Shown one piece after another: positions 57,038 to 64,000 of a stretch of 64,000 bases of DNA. The stretch is from Symbiodinium sp. CCMP2592. Taxonomy: Eukaryota > Sar > Dinophyceae > Suessiales > Symbiodiniaceae. The position numbers were made by a program, and so were the translations under genes. The notes beneath the pieces were generated by a model, which saw nothing but the letters and a program-made list of their open reading frames with translations, made no database searches and had not been told where the DNA came from. Positions within the stretch are counted from its first letter, which is position 1. The number at the start of each line of letters is the position of its first letter. Location: positions 21,001 through 85,000 of the forward strand of contig CAJNDT010003224.1 of NCBI GenBank assembly GCA_905221615.1, given 5' to 3'.

Positions 57038-58531
57038 GCTTGATTCGGAACCTGGACAGAGCAGGTGAACATCAGCCCACAAAAGAGTCGCTGCAACAGA
57101 ACATCTTTGATCCTTGTTGAAGTTTCCTGAATCTAGGGACTGTCAAGTTGTCGAATACCACGAAGAGCCTCTTGCTTATAGTTTGCATAGCCGATATAGT
57201 CTAAGAGGTTCATGGTGCAGATTACGCTCTTGGGATTGGGGTGAGGGCCGGAGAAAAGCCATCGAATCAGCTTCAGGCGCTGGGGGATGAGTAGGAGCCA
57301 GTAGGGTCAAGACAAAAAAGGACCCTCCGCTTCAGACAAGGCTTAACGCTGACAGCTGAGGGCTCGGGTTTCGGGTTCAGAATTTTGGATTGAGAAGACA
57401 GCAATCATAATAAATGATAGTACTAGTGATGGTATTTATGTTTTTGATTGGCTCAGCATGTCTCAATTTAAGTACCTCCAACTCTTTGCCCGGCACCTTC
57501 CAGGCCAGGAAGACGGCGCGAATGTCCACCGAATCATTCCCAGCAGTCATTAAGCTGGAAAGACCTCAAAAGCCCCCTACCCTCAAGGCGTTGGGGCTTT
57601 AAGGCTCAGGGTTTAGGACGGTTTAGACTGTGGAACCGCTTAGATGGTAGAAAGTTGAGGATTTATGGGCTTTAGAGTTCACGCTTTTCGGATCAGGGTT
57701 TGGGGCTGAGGGTGCGTGATTCATACGATTTAGTGTTTTTGATGTTTGGTGTATAGGGCCCAGAGGGCAACAGAAAGAGCTTCCAACAGAAAGAGCTTCC
57801 AACAAACACTCCCTGGTGCTTAGTAGGGAATGGTGGAATGGATTTTGGGGACTCTTATTGGGGATTTTCGGGGCTACTATATCATGAAAGTGCTTGGTGA
57901 CCCAGGCACTACTCCCCCCCCCAAATGACTGGAGCCCAACCAACGACTATTTAGTCGTGGAATAGCACTTAGTAGTGCTTATTTCCGGTTTCGGCGGGCT
58001 TTGGTCCAAATTCAGCTGAATTCGGGTTTTGGCTTAATCTAGGCTTATTTTGAGTTCGAAGCTTGCGTGATGCTTTCAAGACAATCGGTCAGCCAGAGAT
58101 TGAATCTGTGTCTTACATGTCCACGCCATTCGCCCAGCCTGCTCAAAGGGACAGCATGCAAAGACAATCTGAAGCGGCTTGTTGCACTCCCCTTGCAAAC
58201 ATTAAACCTTCCAAGTGAGCCAGGCTAAGGTTCAGGACGGGGATTTATGCGGCCCTATAGATCAAAAACATGTGGCATTTCCCTCATCACGCTTAAACCC
58301 TTTAGAAGGAACGAGGCTAAGCGTCAGAACGGTGGTTCCGATGAGAAACATGCAACCTAGGAGTCAGCGGAAAGTTGACAGGCAACGGGCCACTACTGTA
58401 GCTTAGACTTGAGACTTGTGGAATGGCAGTTGCCGTTGAGAATGCAGACGGCAATGTCTTGCAAGATGATGTGGATGCCGAGCTTCAATTCACATCAGAA
58501 GGCTTGGTGCTCAGATGCGGTGTGGCACTAT

Positions 58532-58642
58532 GGTAGAAGCCAGAAAGTTGGAACATTAGTATCCTCATGCCCCTAAAGTAAAGTATACGGGATCCTAGCA
58601 CAAATCCTCCTAAATCCATGTTCCAACTTTCTGGCTTCTACT
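58532..58642. mobile_element. Inverted-repeat element, family H
   Basis: Arms AGTAGAAGCCAGAAAGTTGG-type and CCAACTTTCTGGCTTCTACT pair over about 24 bases (the left copy begins GGTAGAAGCC). Single copy in the window, about 280 bases upstream of the methyltransferase-like gene's first recognised exon. Confidence 0.65.
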
Positions 58643-58920
58643 CTAGGGAAAGCTAGCGCAAAATACTAGTGAAACACAACTTCTTCGTTGAGGTCTGGTG
58701 CTGTGTGGGGGCCACCAGATCACTGTCTATGCGTCGACAGTGCGCATGTCCGAGTGGGTCGTTGGCCAGGCCAGCCCAGCATCTGGAAGCCCGCATTACT
58801 TGAAAGATCTAGCCCATTGTGTTAGGCACGAATGCAGGAAGTTCAAGAATGCAGCGCATGTGGCAACTAACACCCCGAACACCAACATTATGGCCTTGCA
58901 CGATCCAACGCCTGTGTCAG

Positions 58921-60674
58921 GTCCTGATGCTGTTCAACGTGACTCAGAAAGGCAAGAAACTGGTTGCAAGTTTCCGCAACAACGAAGTTGGGATCACAGA
59001 CTTCCATCATGCAGTGTGGCCGGGGATTCCTGTATCCCTCTTGAAACCCAAGCACGGGCGGGTCGGACAAGAGCCTCCTCGAGATCAGCCGTTTTGGGCA
59101 CGGCAGATGACCGTGCCCACTTCCATGCTCATTGCATACATTACATTTGCACTGGGCTCTTCCAAGCGCAATCCATCTGCTCGGTCGCGTTCTGCTGATG
59201 GGTTTGCAACGTTCATCGTCATGCTGGCTTCGTGTTTGGGTGGCTTGCGCTTGCCCCATGAACGGTTCGGTGACAATGCCCCAACAAACCTACGTGTGGA
59301 TGCCAGGGGTGAGGTCGACAGCGTAGAATTCTGGACCTTTGATTTTTTCCGAAGACATGTGCAGGATAAATGGGCCCAAGATCTTGCCAACGCCAAGAAG
59401 GAATGGATCACGAGCGAGCCAGTTGTGGGGAGACTTCCGCTAGTACAGGTGCTGGCTTTTTGTCTAGACCCCAGCCACCCGACACGTCTCAAAGATCTTG
59501 TCTGGAGCAGAGTGCTTGCCCTCATGAGTCAACTGGCGTATGTGTTGGATGAAGCTGTCCCACGAATTCTGCACTCAGCAGAATCGCTTCCACGAGGCAG
59601 CGGTGGAAAGGTAACCTCCAAACGCAGATTGTCAATCGACACAGTAGTTGTGGAGGCAGTTGCCAACAAAGTCTGGTCTGGACAGGACGGTTCGTGAGTT
59701 TGTTTGTGGCTGCTCGTTGTAACAATATTGTTGGTTAACTGCCCTGAACTAAGCTGAGCCTGACACCCAGCTTAATCTGCCCACTAAATACCCGACCCTT
59801 GTCAGGAGAGAATGCTGTCTACGGCGATTGCGAGCCTTGCGAAGCAAGAGCAGCAGGGACTGCGGCCAGCAACAGTGAGTTTGCCGGCAACGGCTACTTT
59901 GATGCACTGTCTTGGCATGTGAAGGTGTGACAGTTTCTTGTCGTTTGCCCACGCAACTGAGTTTGTCTACTTCAGCAGTTTGTGCACGCAGCTTCGAGAC
60001 TGTCACCAGTTTCATGTTGAAACCTCAGTCGCTCAGTCGTGCTGGCAGTCGAACTAATGGCCACTTGTCGAGTTTATGCATTGCAGGTTTTCATGGACGC
60101 CAGCAGCATCTCGAAACGACCGGTCGAGCTTGTCTGGCTCTGGTCGCCGGAGAAGCAGACAGGTGGATGGTGTCCACCCATCGCCAGACTCTCAAAGCTT
60201 GCTCTGCCCGGTGTCCGCGCACGTGTGTGTGTGTGTCTGATTCTTGAGCCAGCACACGAGGGACCGTGATACATCAGGCTCAATGTGCTCAGCTTTTAAT
60301 CCAGTTTCAACAGAACGAAACAATGTAGGCTAGCTGTAGAGGTGTGTCACAGACTACCAGTGGCAGTGCAGGTGGCTTTGAAACTGTTAGTCAGCTCCCG
60401 TGCGCCCAGCGGCCATGAAACGGAGAATGCCTACAGACGAGTTGCCGTCGCTGACGGATGGCGAGTCCGACGAAGGGGTGCCAACGCAAACGTCGTTGTC
60501 TTCCAGTTCGAACCCAGTTGAGGACACAGCCCCTTGTGATTTCAACCCGGTCCCGTGGCCAGTGACGTGACATGTGTGCTTCCGTGCATCCCTCCAGGAT
60601 ATGGTCGATGAAAGCCCGCTGCAACAGGCGGCACGTTGTGTGCAGCTTGCGTGGGCCAAGCTACAGAAAATTAT
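58921..60674 (+). CDS. Methyltransferase-like gene: N-terminal region of unknown function
   Basis: The first exon encodes about 255 residues with an even, globular composition: VASFRNNEVGITDFHHAVWP, DQPFWARQMTVPTSMLIAYI, RSRSADGFATFIVMLASCLG, WTFDFFRRHVQDKWAQDLAN and HPTRLKDLVWSRVLALMSQL. The second adds VFMDASSISKRPVELVWLWS and PEKQTGGWCPP. The third is acidic and Ser-rich (DELPSLTDGESDEG), looking like a linker, and the fourth reads DESPLQQAARCVQLAWAKLQ. I recognise no named domain. Frame continuity through three introns argues that it is one protein with the methyltransferase half, though a separate gene ending in the linker cannot be excluded. Confidence 0.65.
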
Positions 60675-62378
60675 GTCAATACGACACTTGCAGGCAGGAG
60701 CTGTGTTCGATGTGTTTAATTAATGAGCACACATGAATGCCTCAAGGTATTTTTACTGAAGCTTCGCCCCTCCGCGTCAGGCTTCCATGTTGAGGACGGC
60801 GAGAAGAACATCTTCTTGCTGTACTGGCGCCTTCACGGCGGAAATGGCTTTGTCCGTTGTTGAGCGCACAGTGAACGAGTGCTCTCGAGAACTGCTTGGG
60901 CTTCCCGTTGAATACACCCCGGTCTTTGCACATGCCCCCTGGAAGCAGTCATGCCACAGCAACTACCCGCAATCTCCCAGCTGCCACTATTGTAGCTAAG
61001 GAGATAGATGAGCATTGCCGGCAGCTCATCCAGGATCACCATGGCTGGTGTCAGAAAGCAGTTGGGCTACCCCGAAGTGCTCCATGTGTGTTTGGCGACG
61101 TTGTTAAAGTGTTTGGCAATGACCTGAGTTTGCCGCCCCTGGATCAAAGCCAGCCTGCAGGCAGTCGATTCCAGGCGGTTGTTCGTGCTGCGAACCATGC
61201 CTCTTTGCGAGTCCGTCACCACTGCTACACGCACAACCGAAAGTGCGCCTTGTTTGGTGATCAGGCACCAGTGGCCGATGTGGATATCAGTGGGCTCCCC
61301 TGCCCTGACATGTCAAGGGCGGGTTTGCAGAGGTTCCAAGATGGGCGCACGTCCATTGTCTTTGCGGCACACGCCAAGATGCATGCTCAGAAAGGGACCA
61401 AGCTGCTGGTAATCGAGAATGTACCAGACACTCTGATGCAGTGAGGGCCAGTGAGAACAGTAGTGCAGTACATGTGCAAGGCTCTTTGTGTTGTAGCGGT
61501 GCGCGTGTCGTTCTGCGAGTGCTCGAGGAACTGCGGATGGAGATGATCGAGCGGCTGTACGGCCGCTGCTACACCGTGAAGCGGTTGCTTGTGGACCCGA
61601 GTCATCAGGGTCATGCGGGAATGGCTCGGCCAAGGGTGTACTTGGTGCTTGCGCGGAAGGGCAAGGTGAGGGAGCTTCATGACGTCGTAGACATGTACCA
61701 GAAGGTCTCAAATTTCATATCTGGATTGGTTGCCACGCAGCCGCAAGACTACCTAGTGGCTTCGCGGGTGGACCGGCTGATGGATGCCACCAGAGTGGCG
61801 CTCAAGCGTAACAAACGCCTCTGCGTAGCCTGTCCAAAATAGCGGCACACACGCAACAGCTTAGCTGTCGTTTGAGTTTTACGAGATGATGAGTTTTCAT
61901 TGTGCAACCCAGCCCGCTTGAATCATTAATTGAATCCGAGGCAGATGCTAAGATGATGAAGTCTTTGCTGAATGAGAGAGAGAAGCAGGCCCTCTCGGTT
62001 GCATGCGGCATCTACAAGGACAGGTTTGGCACGGAGGCGAAGGAAGACCCGAATCTTTTCATTCACCTTGGGGATAGCCCACCAAAGTTTTTGTGCTGGA
62101 GTGCAGTTTCGGGGAAAATCCCCACCTTTCGATGCAGTTCCGGCTTCCTGTATCACCCTGCTAGTGACGTTTGGCTCACCCCGCGAGAGAAACTCGCAGC
62201 ACTTGGCTTTCCTGTAACGACAGAAGTTGCTACCTCAATGGGGGTACCAATGGTACCCGTAGCCGATTCCGGGCGGGCATCTAGTGTTGCTGGCAACTCC
62301 TTTCATTTCTGCTCAGCAGCAGTTGTGGCCCTCGTGGCATTGTGTTGCCACAAGGACATGGAATCCGATGAGTTGTGA
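58921..62378 (+). CDS. C5-cytosine DNA methyltransferase-like protein, multi-exon gene
   Basis: Eight exons are proposed: 58921-59685, 60087-60222, 60410-60561, 60598-60674, 60795 to about 60950, about 60981 to 61440, 61497 to about 61806, and 61913-62378 (TGA stop). Four junctions are clean: 59685/60087 (GA donor, phase 0), 60222/60410 (GT, phase 1), 60561/60598 (GT, intron of only 36 nt) and 61440/61497 (GT, phase 2). 60674/60795 also fits GT-AG in phase 2. The junctions near 60950 and 61806 need a GC donor and are not fixed. The C-terminal half carries the methyltransferase motifs in order. The first half is a region of unknown function. The enzyme class transfers methyl groups to cytosine C5 in DNA; some relatives act on RNA. 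Catalytic Cys and Glu are present, but motif IV is Pro-Cys-Pro rather than Pro-Cys-Gln. The N-terminus is not defined; an upstream frame from about 58700 looks coding-like. Confidence 0.75.
60795..62378 (+). CDS. Methyltransferase-like gene: catalytic region
   Basis: Motifs in order: motif I-like CCTGAFTAEMAL (about 60820-60862, SAM-binding loop position), a strand with VEYTPVFAHAPWKQ, CVFGDV, motif IV SGLPCPDMSRAG (about 61290-61325, nucleophile Cys), motif VI LLVIENVPD (about 61404-61430, catalytic Glu), motif VIII ARPRVYLVLAR, and motifs IX-X LTPREKLAALGFPV with AGNSFHFCSAAVVALVAL. The target-recognition segment between VIII and IX is short, with a charged helix (ESLIESEADAKMMKSLLNER). The order matches C5 methyltransferases. 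The Pro in place of Gln after the catalytic Cys and the loss of the usual F-x-G-x-G in motif I mark it as divergent; activity cannot be judged from sequence alone. Confidence 0.75.
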
Positions 62379-62667
62379 CATCCCGCAGCAGCAGACGACA
62401 GGTGCGAAAACAAGTCGACTCGGCAGTAGAGTTTTCCCCAGACAATGATGCATTGAAGCTTTGTTTGCTCGCCTTGCGCCTCTGTGCCTCTGCAGTCTGA
62501 TTCAGTCATGTGAGTTGTGACCCTGAGCTTTGAGTATGTTGCGTGTGCATGCATGACATGGCAGGATATTTGTCAGAGTCTTGCAGATCTTTCGCACACT
62601 CAAGGTGTTTAGCACCCAGTGCAACCCACAGCCGCCCCACGTTGGGCAGCTTCTTCTTTTGCCAATC

Positions 62668-64000
62668 ATGGGCGGCAGCAGGCGGAAGGCGGAGCCGTCG
62701 GCGTCGAGCCCAAGCGACAGAATCGAGGATGCGGAAAGAATCCTCGAGGATTCTGAGTCTGGAGAATCGGACATGTTCCCGGGCGGGATAGATCCTGCCC
62801 CTCCCAGCAAAGGTGGGAGGAAGAACGAAGGTGCTAGTGGCAGCAAAAAGCCGCCCAAGCCGAGAAACCCGAAAAGCAAAACGGACAGCAGCACCGGCCG
62901 CAGAATCGAGAAAGAAGAATACAAGAGCCAAAGAATTTACAAGGACTTTGTGAATTGCCACCTCCTGAACTGGTTGGACGAGACAGATCCCACCTTCCTC
63001 AGCAAAGACGCGCTGAAGGACGCGCGCAGAATCAAGCTCTTCTCGGCGATCCTCTTCAACTTTGGCTGGTTTCCATGGGAAGCGAAAGCAGGGGACACCA
63101 AGGCTGCGGTGATACGCGCAGCGCAGGGACAATATGAACGACGGAATCGTCCGGCGGCCCGCACCGGATGGGGGATCAACGAGATGCACGCCTTTGCCAA
63201 GTGGCAGATGAGGGAATACGCGAAGGGACGCATGAAGAAAGAGGCCATGGGTGGATGGTCGTGGAAACTTCCGACAAAGAACCCTGAGACTGGAGCACCC
63301 GCCCCTTTGCCAAAGGAGGTCCAGGAGTTCATTGACAGCGGCGGCGCCCCCAAGAAGAAGAACAAGGACAAGGAGAAGACGAAGCGCAGAGCCGTCTCTG
63401 AGTCCCCGACTGAGAACGACAAGGAGAAGTTGAAGAGGAAGCGCAAGGTCAAGTCCGATTCCGCGAGTGAGTCCGAGCACGACACGGAGAGCACCGGTGG
63501 CCAGATCGAGGACTACACCATCATGAGCCGGTCCACCGATGGAGTTGCCATGTTGACACAGAGTCTTGGCTGCAGTGTATGGAGTGCAATCACGAAGCAA
63601 ATTTGGACAGTACCCTACATTGCCTTGAGTCTCTCAGTGCATTGTTCCAGCCGCTTGTGGTTGAGTAAAACTAAATGAAGTGTTGCAGTGTCGCTGCTGT
63701 TGCATCCATGCAACGTTGAGCGCTTGCTTCCAAGGAAAGCGACCGGCACAGCCATTGCATTGCCCAAGCTGGGTGATGCAGAGCAGTACAAGCTTGTGCT
63801 CGACCAGGAGGGCAACACCGTGCTCGTGGGCGGAATCGTGCCGGCCACTTGCGACAAGATCTTCAAGGATCGTGCTGCACACACGGAGATGAAGAATCAG
63901 AAAAAATCGAAGGAGACGGATGCAGAGAAGCCCACGAAGCGCAAGGAACGCTCCCGCTCCAGATCGCGCTCCATGCGAAGCTCGAAGAAGCGGGACGCCA
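62668..64000 (+). CDS. Basic, highly charged protein with KR/SR-rich tail; partial (runs off the window)
   Basis: First exon 62668-63530, starting MGGSRRKAEPSASSPSDRIE; second exon 63735 to the window end. The intron (63531-63734) is GT-AG with G after the AG and joins in phase 2, giving I-M-S-R-K-A-T-G without a break. Residues 1-90 are acidic and Ser-rich, then Lys/Pro-rich. A globular segment follows (RIYKDFVNCHLLNWLDETDP, FSAILFNFGWFPWEAK, INEMHAFAKWQMREYAKGRM). The rest is Lys/Glu-rich (KKKNKDKEKTKRRAVSESPT) and, at the window end, Arg-Ser repeats (KERSRSRSRSMRSSKKRD). The composition suggests a nuclear RNA- or chromatin-associated protein (inference). I do not recognise the globular part. 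The frame is open upstream to 62581, so an earlier exon or a non-Met-started extension is possible. It begins about 290 bases after the methyltransferase stop, on the same strand. Confidence 0.75.

Larger units (their letters stand above)
47510..58530. other. Region between the minus-strand and plus-strand genes; no recognised gene
   Basis: It must contain the change of transcription direction, and probably the 5' end of the protease gene. Contents are telomere-like clusters (51025-51110, 51660-51791, 55783-55920), microsatellites, and inverted-repeat elements listed separately. Coding-like but unassigned stretches are 54463-54678 (minus, Ser-rich), 55065-55283 (plus) and 55514-55680 (plus). 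No TATA or TTTT box was convincingly placed. Confidence 0.45.

Noticed and set aside
56333-57120. Tyr-Ile-repeat frames on both strands
   Set aside because: TA and TATATG microsatellite translation.
59694-59700. Consensus-like donor GTGAGT after GACGGTTC for the first methyltransferase intron
   Set aside because: Using it breaks the frame with the next exon at 60087; a GA donor at 59686 keeps phase 0. It remains possible if the acceptor is elsewhere.
62506-63600. A 364-codon minus-strand frame rich in Leu, Arg and Ser
   Set aside because: Mirror frame of the Lys/Glu/Ser-rich plus-strand gene starting at 62668, which has a phase-matched intron; the antisense product is low complexity.

Overview
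The window is nuclear DNA of a dinoflagellate; the traits below fit Suessiales/Symbiodiniaceae but do not prove it. Supporting traits: very low gene density, dispersed plant-type telomere-like heptamers (TTTAGGG/CCCTAAA and decayed variants), many microsatellites, several families of ~100-bp inverted-repeat elements, and genes cut into very small exons. The introns often start with GC or GA instead of GT and end in AG followed by G. The simple open frames mostly do not correspond to genes. The genes become visible only when short exons are chained by phase and protein-family similarity.

Layout. 1-9.9 kb: repeat-rich, no gene recognised. 10.4-11.1 kb (minus): at least one clear ankyrin-repeat exon. 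11.1-24.8 kb: repeats and inverted-repeat elements, no gene recognised. 24.84-25.90 kb (minus): an intact, intronless pentatricopeptide-repeat-like gene with a hydrophobic leader. About 26.45-47.5 kb (minus): one long gene for a Deg/HtrA-type serine protease. I chained 23 exons of 24-87 nt plus two tentative ones; they cover the His-Asp-Ser catalytic triad, a first PDZ domain and a C-terminal second PDZ-like region. Its introns of up to about 2 kb carry most of the repeats of that region. 47.5-58.6 kb: repeats, microsatellites and isolated inverted-repeat elements. 58.9-62.38 kb (plus): a compact gene with short introns. It has a conserved-looking N-terminal region of unknown function and a C5-cytosine DNA methyltransferase-like domain (motifs I, IV, VI, VIII, IX and X visible). 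62.67 kb to the window end (plus): the start of a gene for a basic, highly charged protein that becomes SR/KR-rich and runs off the window.

Organisation. The recognised genes lie on the minus strand from 10 to 47 kb and on the plus strand from 58.9 kb on, so the transcription direction changes within 47.5-58.6 kb. This fits the same-strand blocks known in dinoflagellate genomes. The two well-populated genes contrast in design: the protease has tiny exons and long repeat-laden introns (GC donors outnumber GT), while the methyltransferase-like gene has exons of about 75-765 nt and introns from 36 to about 400 nt. No functional link between neighbours is evident. No rRNA, tRNA, spliced-leader gene or CRISPR array was recognised.
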